Below are positions 1-22,100 of a stretch of DNA of 64,000 nucleotides, piece after piece (position 1 is the stretch's first letter; each line of letters begins with the position of its first letter). Both the position numbers and the translations under genes were made by a program. Location of the stretch: assembly GCF_028389875.1 (NCBI RefSeq), contig NC_084678.1, forward strand, positions 17,390,899 to 17,454,898, given 5' to 3'. The notes under the pieces are model-generated. The model searched no databases and was not told the origin of the DNA. It saw only the letters and a program-made list of their open reading frames with translations. This DNA is from Rhea pennata (Eukaryota; Chordata; Aves; Rheiformes; Rheidae).

Positions 1-3
1 TAG

Positions 4-10257
<10,254 letters not shown>

Positions 10258-11455
10258 TGATGGGTTTTGTCTCCTGCTGCCTGAGCTGAGTCAGGTGGGG
10301 AAGGAAGAGGTTTCCCCTCCACCTCTCCTCAGGACGCAGCTCGTGCCTGGCAGGGGAAGGGAGGGGATGGAACGCTTTGGAGGCACCGTGTCTGAACTGT
10401 TGCTTGTGGATTTATAGTAGTTCAGTCATTATATACAAAATTATTATAGGCTGATTTTTCTTTTTTTACTTGAACTTTTCGTAACTCAGGGGATTCCCTG
10501 AAAATACCTACAGATGGAATATTTCTCGGACAGTTTCCCCCCCGTCCCCCCCCCAAAAAAAGTACTCTTCATTTAAGAACAAAGATGAATCAACAGCATT
10601 TCCAAGCTATTGCATCCTGCTGGAAATATCTTCTCTTCATGTTCCCACCATTACTCCTCCACCAGCCTGCACCTTGGGGGATTGTGCTGTTCTCCAGAGA
10701 CCACCAAACCAAGTTTTCATGAGGCAGGGGAGCGGGATTCTTAAAGTGCCAGTCACTTTAACCCCATATCCTGCATATGACTCAGCTAGGGTACACTGAG
10801 GAGACAATTCCAGTATGGAGAGGTGGTATAAACTTAAAAGAAGTGCAGATAATGTCTAAAACCCTATTTTGATTGAATCATGTCTCCTTAGGAGCCAACC
10901 AGAATGCCAACTCACTCCCTTGCATGTAATTTTAGTCTTAACACATAAAGTTACTGATCCAATTGAAGTCCTTGCCATTTCCTGATAAAGGTGCTCCTCT
11001 AGAGTAAGCCATACTCTAATTAGTACCTTTTTCATGGAGGGTTCTTCCTGCCATTGCTTGGCTTGGATCTCTGGAATTAGTTTGTTATTGGGTATATTGT
11101 TTTTAAATTGTTCATATAGGTTTCAAGCTGGTGGCTACTTAAAGCTGGAAAAATCAGACTGCGCCAAGTCAGATATTACATCTTCACCCACCATCCTCTC
11201 CCTCACGTGCCATGTGGTGAGAATACCAGTTACCTCACAGTCTTGTAAATATGCACTGAGAGGAAGGAGTGAGCAGACTTTAACTTAAACTGAAATGGTA
11301 GATCAGTAATTGTGGACAAATATCATCATTGACAACAAAAACACCCTTGTTACAGCCCTGCTACCCCTTGCTGTGTATATATACTTTTGTCCTTCATATG
11401 TGAAAGATCCAGTGTTGGAATTCTTTGGTGTAAATAAACATTTGGTTTTATTTAT
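10258..11455 (+). other. CSNK2A1: CSNK2A1 3' UTR with poly(A) signal
   Basis: Non-coding sequence after the CSNK2A1 stop. A canonical AATAAA lies at 11433-11438, followed by T-rich sequence, so cleavage is expected at about 11455. The stretch holds short poly-C and poly-A runs near 10540-10560 and no other gene. The exact 3' end is inferred. Confidence 0.75.
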
Positions 11456-12470
11456 CGAGGTTAGATTTAAGTTCCCTGTGTAGAGGTCTCACTGGGTTGG
11501 TGTTGCACACTTTTACACAGAAGTGGCCAACAGCCCTGCACGTCCTGGGGAGGCCACTTCCCTATTCACCTGCACCTTGTATGATCTGTTGTAGTCAGCA
11601 GTGCAGAAAAGCCTTATAGAAACATCACAAGCCAAAGTATCTCCTGGGATATGGATCTTTTGCCATAAAAACAAAACCCACCCTCCTTTTCTGTCTCAGC
11701 CCTGATGGGGTTTGGGCTATTGAAACAGTTCTTGAAACAGTGTGCATTGCTGCTCATTGAAGTCAAATGAGTTACGCTTGTCAGGTGCTCTACTAAAGAG
11801 GCTTTTAGCACAATGGCACCCATCACCCCTCAGCGATCACCATCCCTGATGCCACTCCCGCAGTGGCTTGTTCTGAGTATTGAATATTCTCCCAGATCCT
11901 GCAACAAGTCCTGCAGCCTTGGCATCCTGCTCCTGCTTGTCTTATGAGCATCCATCACTTGTTTGTTCTTCCTGGCGGGGTTATAACCATGTATTTTCTT
12001 GTTACTTTGATTAATTATGCAAGGTAGGAGAGACTGTAGGGGCTGGATTAAACCAACTGAAGACAAATGGGGCATGAGAACATGAAGCATGCCCCCCCTT
12101 CTGGGAGGATCACTGGCGTGGGAGACAAGGTTTTCAATGTACACCAGGGTAGCTTTCTCCTTCCTTAATTTCACCCAGTGGAAATATATTGTACTTAATC
12201 TTTTTATATCCTAGAATGATGCGAAAGTTGGACCATGTTGACTGTTTCCTTGATGTGCTGTAACTTAAAAGCACTGAGTATGACAAAAATACAACTTGTG
12301 GTTGTTTGCACTAGGTTGTGAGCTACGCAGGACATTTAACCAAGGGGTTTTTTTATTATTAGTTTGAGTGAGGGAGGTGTATGAATCAGAGCGCTTGGTG
12401 CTCCCTCCTAGCTTAAAAAACGTGGATAAGCTGTGTGAAAGAGGATGAAAGGCTGAAGGCCCTCGTGCCC
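11456..12470. other. CSNK2A1-TBC1D20 intergenic spacer
   Basis: About 1 kb of moderately AT-rich DNA between the CSNK2A1 poly(A) site and the TBC1D20 CpG island. Open frames here, such as a 114-codon minus-strand one at 11830-12174, show no recognisable domain. I see no gene. Confidence 0.6.
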
Positions 12471-12479
12471 GTAGGCTTC

Positions 12480-13137
12480 GCAGAAGGAAGCCCAGCCGCC
12501 GGCGCCCAGAGGGACTGCGCGGCGGCGACCAGCCCGGCCGCGGCGCGGGGCGCGGGCGCTGGCGGCGCCGTGCGGGTTAAAGGTATTTTTTCACCCGGTG
12601 GGGGCGGCCCTGGGGCGCGAGCCGGCCGCCCCCTCCCTCCCCCCCGGCCCCGGGCCGCCGCCCGCCCCGGACCGTACGCGTTGCGCTGCCGACCGTGCTG
12701 GGAAGAGGTTGCGCCACGCAGGGCTCGTGGTGGTTTTTGTTTGTTTGTTTTTAATAAAAACCTTGAAATAAACGTCCCTGCGCAGTGAGCAGTGCCGCGC
12801 GCACCGGGGCGGCTCCGGGTCTCACCTGGGCGCCTCCCGGCGGGGGAAGGGGCCGGGGCCGCTCGGGGCCGCTCGGGGCCGCGGCAGACACGTGCCGCCC
12901 GCTGCGCATGCGCGCCCGCGCCCCTTCCTCTTCCGCCCCGCGGCTGCGCATGCGCGCTAGGGCAGCGGGCTGTGACGTGTCTCGCCGCGCGCCGCCGCGA
13001 GAGGGGCGGGGGCAGGAGGAGGAAGAGGAGGCGGGAGGAGGGGGGGCGGGTGCGAAGCGGGCACCGGACAGCGCCGGCAGCGCGGAGCGCCGGCCCGGTC
13101 CTCTCCGGCCCGGGATGCGCCTCAGCGCGCGGAGACC
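12480..13137 (+). promoter_or_regulatory. TBC1D20: TBC1D20 CpG-island promoter with paired NRF1 sites
   Basis: A dense CpG island immediately upstream of the TBC1D20 start codon. It holds two perfect matches to the NRF1 palindrome, TGCGCATGCGCG, at 12903-12914 and 12945-12956 (42 bp apart). A CRE-like TGACGTGT follows at 12973-12980, then a GC-box cluster near 13003-13050 (GAGGGGCGGGGGC and GGGGGGCGGG). There is no TATA box. This is the layout of a housekeeping promoter with dispersed initiation. The transcription start is inferred to lie between about 12980 and 13130. Confidence 0.7.
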
Positions 13138-16100
13138 ATGTCCCGGCGGAGCCCGCCGCCTAACGGCGTCGGCGCCCACGGTACGGCGGCGGGGAGGCGG
13201 GCCGGGCCGGGCCGGGCCGAGCCGGGGCAGGGGGGCGCCGGTTCCTCTCAGGCTGGGCGGGGGCGCGGCGCGGCGCCCCCTGGGGGCCGGGGCAGGCGGC
13301 GCCCCCTAGCGGCGCGGCGCGGCGCCCCCCAGAGCAGGCGGCGCCCCCCAGAGCAGGCGGCGCCCCCTAGCGGCGCGGCGCGGCGCCCCCCGGGGCAGGC
13401 GGCGCCCCCCAGCGGCGTGGCGCCCCCCGGGGGCCGGGGCAGGCGGCGCCCCCCAGCGGCGCGGCGTGGCACCCCCAGAGCAGGCGGCGCCCCCCAGCGG
13501 CGTGGCGCCCCCCGGGGGCCGGGGCAGGCGGCGCCCCCCAGCGGCGCGGCGCGGCGCCCCCCGGCGGGCGGGCGGGAGGCGCCCGGGCTGGTAGCGCCGC
13601 CGCTCGGGGGTCGCGGCCTGTGGCTCGGCTCGGCCCTGCCGGCTGGCGCCCGTGTCCGGTGCTTGGGGCGCCGCCTCCGGGAGAGCGGGAGCCGCTGCCG
13701 CCGGCCGGCCCCGGGGGCTGAGGGGCGGCGGAAGGGCGCAGCCGCGGCGGGTGTCCGCCCGCTGAGCGTTTCCCGGGGGTCCGGCCCTCTGCGGGCGCCG
13801 GCAGCCGGCTGCGACGAAGAGGCGAGCGCAGGGCTGGCGGCTGCGTGTGCGTTCTGCTGCCGCCCTGCTCGAGGCAGGGCCCTAGATCTGCCTGGGCTTC
13901 GCTTTTCCTTTACCCGCAGATCACGGGAATAATTGCAGTGGCCTTGTAGGAGTGCTGCGAGGGTGGCGTGGGCTTTGCAGAGTGTTACCTAAGTGTTAGC
14001 CCGTGCCTGTACTTTGTTTCTGCTATTAAAAACGCAGGGTTGCCTTCAGCCCTCATCTCTCTTTAGCCCTTCATCACTGATGATCATCACCTTCTGTGCG
14101 CAGGTGGTTATTTTGCTCTGATTGCGAGTGAGCACTTTTCCAGGTTCTCTTTTTAGCCGTGCAAGTAAATAAAAGTCCACTTACTGCAGTCAGGTGAGCC
14201 TTCCTTTCTGATACGTTTAGAATTACGGTGCTGTGAACCTCTGCTTTGAGCAGTGTATTTCTTTGCCTCTCTCTCAGAGCGTCACTGACAGCTTGCATTA
14301 ACGTTTTGTGAATGTACAAAAAAGTTTTTGAAACTTGCGTGTTTTAATGCGTGCTGCTTTTGTCTACTGTAGATTTGAATAGCGTAAAGACTGTTTTCTT
14401 GTCAGCAGATCTCCGAAGAGGAGCCTGCAATACACGCTCCTCCCTTCTTGGTGCCCTTCGCGTTCTCTGCGTGTGAATAGGAACTCTTCTTTCTCAGGCC
14501 TTCCTTGCTCCTTCCTGAGGAATTCAGTATGTGACACTGCAGTGTTTGTTTACAACAAAGCGTGTTGCAGCTGATAGGGAGTGACTAGCTAAGACGAGCT
14601 GTTGGCTGTTCGTGAACAAATATATTTGCTCACACAAAAGTTAGGAAAGGAGACGTAAGGAAACTGATCCCTGGGTGAGTTTTAACAGGTTTAATGCTAC
14701 TAGGATTTTGGTGTTTAGAGGAGAGTTGGAGTTCTGAACTGTTACAGCTTGTTTTTCAATCAAAAAGTACAAAAAAGGATATTTTGAAAAGGGACAGCAT
14801 CTACCACTTGACCTACTTAGGTTTTGTGTGCATGTGAACAGCCTGCCATCCTGCCCTTTTCTCCCATTCAGACTCTTTAAAAACTAATGCTCTCAGCCAG
14901 GCACTTGCAGACAGCTTGACAAAAGCGAGGAAGCAGGCCAGGGCAGTTCAGAAATACCATAAATGTCACGAGGCCAAAGAACTACAACTGGGTAAAGCTG
15001 CTGCGGGAAGGGTGGAGTGTTGAGAAATAGTTATTTCTCCAGCAGACTTGTTTTAATCCTCCTACCCCAATCCTATTCAGACAAGTTCTTTAGCAAATGA
15101 ATACAGTTTGGATCCCAAGAGCAATGTTAGCTTTTCTGATGCTAAACATATCCTGGAAGCTACCCGACGACGGGGATCCGCCAGAAAAAACCTTTATGTG
15201 CAGGCAGTGTTCGCGGCCTCATGGGCTGCCCTAGCCCTGCGGCTGCCCAGCAAAACCCGCTGGTATACTGCGGTGGAAACTCCCCAGCACAAGCAATCAG
15301 ATGGCCCTCAGCTGCCTCTCTGCTTTCTCGCATGAGGCAGTGATGGCAAATGCTGCCACGCAGCGTGGAATACCGCGTCCTTTCTCAGCTCTGCAGGAAG
15401 CGCTTTTGTGTCCTGCATTTAAGTCATTTAAAACCGGCGTACGGTGTGCTTTGTATATGTTACTCTCTTCCCTGTGTGCTCTGTAATTAATGTGCTCTGC
15501 AAAGCAGCACTGGTGCTCGTTTAATACTGGCCAACCTGCATATATAATAATAGCTGACAAATTTGTGTTTGTTGGGAAAGAAGTAGATATGTTTGTGATA
15601 AGCGTAACTCTGATAATAAATACAGCCTTTCCTACAACTCTCATTGGCAGTGGAAGTTTTCAGACCGCTGTATAAGATGGCTCTTCCCAGAAGTCGCTGC
15701 TTAGCTGGGAGTCAGTAAGAACATGAAGTCCTGGTCTTAGGAAACAGTTGACACCTGAGCTGGTGGCTGAGTAAGCCTTTTCTGGAGAGCAAACTTGCAA
15801 AACGGCGTTGGCCGGTACTCGTGGTCCTGAACGGACCCGTTCTGTTGGCAGGTATTGGAACCGAGGGCAGGTAATCCGCTGGAGCACGGGTGGTGGTCTC
15901 TGAGGCACACCAGCGCTCTGTGTCAGCAGAGGAACAGCAGTGTACATCCTGGGAAGGTTTCCTAGGGTAGAGACTAGCAGGGCTGCTAGAGAGTGGCCGC
16001 AGGCAGCGAGGAACCCCTTGACGGTTGGTGTGCGGAGGTCCTCAGTGTCAGCTGGTGGATCACCTGCTTGCGTCACCTATAGTCTCGCATGGCGGGGCGT

Positions 16101-19100
16101 GTGCTGAGTCTCCTCCGTCCTCTCCATTTCGGTATGTGTGACTGCAGACGTCGCAGTAAATGGGTTTTTTTGTACCTGTGGTCTGAGCTGCTGTGTGATT
16201 TCCCCCTGCGTGCTGGCATTACCTGTTAGCTTCTTTGTGGTCTTCTTGCAGACTTTGATGCTAAGAAGAAAAGAAAAGTGGCAGAAATTTATCAGGCTCT
16301 GAACAGCGATCCCATTGATGTGGCTACGCTCAGGCGGATGGCAATCAGTGAAGGGGGGCTCTTGACAGATGAGATTCGTTGCAAAGTGTGGCCAAAGCTG
16401 CTAAGTGTTAATACAGATGACCTGCCTCCTCTTCCAGGTAAGGAACAGTCTAGACTTACTTGGAAGAACAGCTCAGGGATCTCCTCATGCTTGAGGAAGA
16501 ATGCCAATGCTGAACTGCAGTCTTTTTGACTTGTCTTTTTTGTGTACACTGTGCTTTTCCAACCAAGCCTACATGGGAAGGGGACTTGTGAATGAATGCC
16601 GTAACTTCACGTGCTCTGAATATTTCACGGTGTGAATAATAGATTAGGAAATATGTGACTTCCTAAAAACAACATTTCCATTATGCTGTTAGAGCGTTAT
16701 TGTCTTTAGAGACCCTGGTGGTAGTAAGTTTGCTTTGGATGTGCTTAGTATGGCCCTTGTGCAATTATTTGGCATGTGTAAGTTAACAAGTAACAAAAAG
16801 TAGCAAACTTAATTTTTGTTGTTCCTGTGGTGAGGTGGCTTTGCTGAAGCCTGACTTTACCGGGTTACTTCTGGAGGTGTCTCTTCCAGGCATGGATGAA
16901 GCAGTTTGTTGCCTGAATTTTGTGTGTTCTTTCATCAGAACAGAAGCATTACCTTCTTGATGAGGTGTGTGCATGATTTTTAAACCTTAGTAATGCAGGA
17001 GATGTAAGTCTTGTAGGTTTTACAATCGCTGTTCCCACAGTGAAAGATTTTGTTGATGTTCCTGAATCCAAGTGGTCCTTCAGAAGTGTGCGTCCCCCCA
17101 CATCGGTCAGGAGCTGGATTGCATTAGCTGATCAGAGTTGCTGGAAGACGACGCTCAATTTCACATGACAGCAGGGGGAGTTTAGTGTGCCAGCAAATTC
17201 TTTTCTATTCTGTTTTAACCATCTTAGCTATCTGCTTTTTTGGTTTGTTACTGATTTATTTCTGTTTAATAAACTATTCTTCATGGTTTCTACAGCATAT
17301 TGTGCCTTGTTGCTGCTGAGTATACTTTGAATTTCATAGCAAAAGTGAGGAACAAGGATGTTTCTAGGAAGACTGGGAGTAGTGTCAATTTGAGCATTCT
17401 AAAATATGTTGCTTAAAGAAATAATAGTTTTTTTTCTCATGCTGAAGTGTCATTAGTGTCAGAATGCACAACAGTAAAAGAGAGAGCATGGGGCTTACAT
17501 GTGACCCGTGAAAAATGAGTTATATGATTGGAGTAATGTGTCTTTGTACTTGAACAGGGTGTTTTCTGGCTCCTTCACCCAGCTTTCCCTCTGGTACCTT
17601 TGCACTATTCAGCGTTAATGATATTCCTCTTTTTCTGCTAGGAAAAGAACTGCGAGAGAACAATAAAGATTACCAGCAAGTATTACTGGATGTGCGGCGA
17701 TCCCTGCGCAGGTTCCCACCAGGTGAGAGAGGATTGCTCTCCTCTCCCCGTCTGCGTGAGGGAAGATCTGCGTATGTGGGGCACTTCCTGACTCAAACCT
17801 CCGTGCAGGTTTTCCTCCTCTGGGGGTTGCGATAGATCAGCAGGCATGCTGCTCTGTTGTTCCAGGAGGCTGTCTTCTAGAAAGCCTTTTCCTGCAAGTT
17901 TGCAGCACTATTCTTGTCGTGGAGCTTTACTGCAGTTAGCAGCTTCCTTCTGCTCCTGCCTGTTCTGTAGCTGTTGTTTGATGTGGTTCTTCTAACGTTA
18001 CGTTCTCCCCTTCCCTGCTGAGTCTCTCTGCCAGCAGGCTAGTACTGTTGAACGCTCACAGAACTGAAAAGCCTGGATCCAGCATACCCCGTGGTCCCTA
18101 AGGGTGAAACTGAGGGCAAAGTTAAGGCAGAGTGTTTGAGGAATTTACCATTTGCTTCAGTTTATTATAGACTGCAGTCTAATTCAGGGGTGTGGAAGGC
18201 AGGTTCCTTAATGGTTAGAACAAATTCTGGCTCTAAATGATCTCAAAATCAATTTTCTCTCAATGGTTCATGCACTAAATTTAAAAGAACTCCTAATGTT
18301 TAGAAACAAAAGCTTTTTGCAGTTGTTTAGTTATTGTGGGTGGCTGGTGCCTTGTTGTGCTATTTATAAAACATTTAAGCTAGTAGTTACCTAACTGCAG
18401 AGCAGTCGTTATTTCTGGCTAGAGTCTGCTTCCCCTTTTTGCTTCTTTTATTTCACGTAAACAGTTGATTCATTCTGATTCTCTTCTGAGTAAGGATACC
18501 ATGTACGAGTCTGATTCTTGAAGGGTCCGCTGACTGTTTCATTCTGCCCTTGAATGGCAACTTCCTGCCTATTTTTAGAAGCATCAGTGAGGAAGGGAAA
18601 AAGGAGAACTTTGCCATTGCAGGTCTCAGCTGGGACTTTCTCTGCTTGGCCTTTATGCATTTTATCTGTTGACAAGGACTCTGCCAAAAAAAATGGCTGC
18701 AGCTGTGCCGAAGAATAATATTTTTTTCTGCAACATCCTGTCCCTAAATACAAGTTGTTAACAGAGGGCCAGTATAAAGGTGTGGTGATAGGGGTTTCAC
18801 GGTTTGATGTAGTTGGCACAATTTCTGTGAAAATAGGTCCTGTTTAATTTTTTCTAGAACCCCTGGGAAATTAGAAATGATTGAAGTGTCCTCAGCAGTG
18901 CTGGGTGTGCAGTGCAATTCGCTCTTTGCAGCGCTGTACAAACGTCAGTGAACCCTACTCCCATCCTCCACGGTGACTTCCTTGTAGAAAGGGGCACTGC
19001 AGCTCCAGAGGTTAACAACCTAACAACTTGCCAGCTTCCAGCAGAGTTCCTCATGACAGGATTAGACTCTGGATTTTTCTCTGCTAATTTTACATCCAGC

Positions 19101-22100
19101 CCCTTGCACCCCGTCCCTCGTGATCAGGCTGGCTGGCGGGCGCTGAGGCTGTGGCTTCCTCGGCCTCGTGCAGCCCCGTAGCCACGACCGCTGTTGCGGT
19201 GCATGGCTGGTCGGGGCCCTGTGATGCAGCTTGCCACACCGTCGCACGGTGCTGTCCCCACAGGGATGCCGGATGACCAGCGAGAAGGGCTGCAGGAGGA
19301 GCTCATCGATATTATCCTTCACGTCCTCAAGCGTAACCCCCAGCTGCACTACTACCAGGGCTACCATGACATTGTGGTCACCTTTCTCCTGGTGGTAGGC
19401 GACAGACTGGCTACGGCGCTGGTGGAAAAGCTCTCGACGCATCATCTCAGGTACCTCGCTGGGCTCGGCCTGAGGAGAGGACGTGTTTGCACGGCCTCAT
19501 ACGGTGGAGAGGCCTGTGCTTGGGGGAGAGCGGGCAGATGGGAATGGCCTGTGCTGGTGCAAGGTGAGGGAGCCTGGAAAGCAGAGCCTTGGGCGAGGGC
19601 CGGCTGCCTGTTGTGTCTGCGCCTGGAGGGATGCTGTTAGGGAGCAGTGGGACTATGTGATAGCACATGGCTTTGCAGGGAGTTGTGCTCCAGGGAAGGG
19701 ATAATTGAGGACTGGTTCATCAAATATCAATTTAATTTGTAGCATCTCTTGAAGCTGAAAAAGCCAATGCACATGTATTATTAATAATTCTCTGGTCCCT
19801 TCTTCTGTCAGTGCCTTTTGGGCTCCCGTGGGCTGGCTCAGCACAGTGCCTCCCACTTCCCATATAAAGTCTTGGGCAGTTTAACACTGAAAGTGTGGTC
19901 TGCAAAGCCAGTGTCCTTGAGCCCCAGGACGAGTGAATCTTTTATTTGTGCCCTGAAATGAGAACAAGCTTTCAGCCAGGGAGCAATTTGGAGGGGTTCT
20001 CCCTCTTCTCCCAGATGGCAGGTTAGATTACAGGTGCTGCAAAAGTATTAGGGTTTGTGCATGCATTGCAGCGAAACCAGAAGAGGTGTCAGCTAACGCT
20101 GGCATGACTGTGTGAGCCCAGCTTTTCTGGGTAGATCAGCTCTGTGTCCTCCGATGGGTGGGAAGGAGCTGTCCAAAAGAGCCAAAATTCCTTGGGAGTA
20201 GGAGGCCACCCTGGCAGCAAGGCATTTTTTTGCAAGTATGTTTACCCTCTGACTGCCTCCCTGGAGGAGGGCGCAGCTCAGTGACGTCGTCACTTGACAG
20301 AGCTTTTGTTTAATCTTTCCTCAGAGATTTTATGGACCCAACGATGGATAATACCAAGCACATTTTAAATTACCTGATGCCCATCATAGACCAGGTGAAC
20401 CCTGAGGTGCATGACTTCATGCAGAGGTATGCAGATATTTCCTTGGAATGCATTCCTCCTAGCTCTGCCCTGTCAGTCTGACATTGCTGTTCATATTTTC
20501 ATTTGCATCAGCTGGTTTCACTGGGCAGCATGTTCACAGCACCACAGTGGCTTCCTCAGAATAAGCCAATAGCTGGCCTACAGCTATTGATGTCCTGCCT
20601 TGTCTTGAGAGGTTTTAAATGTTGTTCACCTTCACCCTAGCTATCTGCAGTCAGATGAGTAGTACAAGTATTTTGTCTTGGATTTGTTGTCTTTGTATCA
20701 GAGGTATGGTTCCTGGTGCTGGATTGAGCTCTGAATGCTCTGTTGATAGTCAGCTGTACATCCCCTTCTAGGAATGGAGGCTGTTGGATAAAGCACGTGC
20801 TGGACAGGGATCACCAAGGAGTATTTTAGTACTGTTTCCAGGCTGCTAGCAGCTGTTGACCTAACTGAGCACTTTCTCTTTGTGCAGTGCGGAAGTGGGA
20901 ACTATCTTTGCGCTCAGCTGGCTGATCACATGGTTTGGGCATGTTTTGTCTGACTTCAGACACGTCGTGCGATTATATGACTTCTTTCTGGCGTGCCATC
21001 CACTGATGCCCATTTACTTTGCCGCTGTGGTAGGTATTGGCCAGGATGATACAGGGAATTAATTGAACCAGGGCAAAGTACTGGCAGTTTGGGGCTGTTG
21101 AGAGGGGCTGGAAAATATAGTGCTGTTGCTGTCCATTACTGCACCCTGCTTTGCAGGGGCTTTCGTGAGGTCAGTGACGTCCTTCCTGATAGTGGAGGGC
21201 AGATAGGATCCAGGAGAGCTTGGAGTGCCTTGAAGCATCCGGTTTTGCAGGCTGTTCGAGTTTGGTGCTGTGGAGGCAGCATGGCAGGGAGTTTTTGTTT
21301 GCATTCATGGGCTGGCCCTGCTGCAGAGCGCTTGGATGCTGTTTGCAGCTGGAGGAGCCAGTCTGGCCGAGGAGGAGCTCCGCACTGTGCGTGTATCTGC
21401 CCTCTTTCTGAGTGGGGTCCAAACAAATCTGTCTGTCCAAACAAATTTCTGTTCAAAGGGAAGTAGAGGAGTTAAGTCTTACTGAGGTTCTGCCTGTGTC
21501 TCGGGCCTGCCAGTATCAGGCTCTTCTCAGAAGATGTAACTACCCAGAAGGGGCTTCGGAGCTTCAGGAAGGGCATGAACATTTCCTTTCCCAGATGAGG
21601 AGTGCTTCATTGCAATGTGTCTTGTAGAAGGGCAGGTCTTTCAGGTGGCAAGTGAAATGTTTTCCTCTTCCAGCTCTGAAGTTAGTGAGTGACAAGGAGT
21701 GCATCCGCTCTTCCCCAGCTGTTCTCAGTGCTCTCGCTCCTCTCTGTAGATTGTGCTGTATCGGGAGCAGGAAGTTCTGGACTGCGAGTGCGACATGGCC
21801 TCTGTCCACCACCTCCTGTCCCAGATCCCACAGGACCTTCCTTACGAGACTCTGATCAGCAGAGCTGGGGACCTTTTTGTCCAGTTTCCACCATCTGAAC
21901 TTGCCAGGGAGGCAGCTCAGCAGCAGGCTGAACGGTGAGTGCAGGACAGACCGTGTGCCCCCAGCACAGTGCTTGTAACACCTGTACATCTCTGCCTAGG
22001 TCAGGTCTCGCTTCCTCAAGATCTTCCTGCGCTGCGGGAGGCTGGTCCCAAAGGCACATCTGAGGCTGCTCTTGACCTTTTTCTTCTCTTGCAGAACTGC

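Noticed and set aside
12435-13309. Frames of 117-174 codons around the TBC1D20 promoter
   Set aside because: CpG-island DNA upstream of and overlapping TBC1D20 exon 1, in other frames; no motif.
18448-18819. 123-codon minus-strand frame in TBC1D20 intron 3
   Set aside because: Ser, Asn, Gln, Lys and Thr-rich without motif or splice context; a frame this long is expected by chance somewhere in 64 kb.
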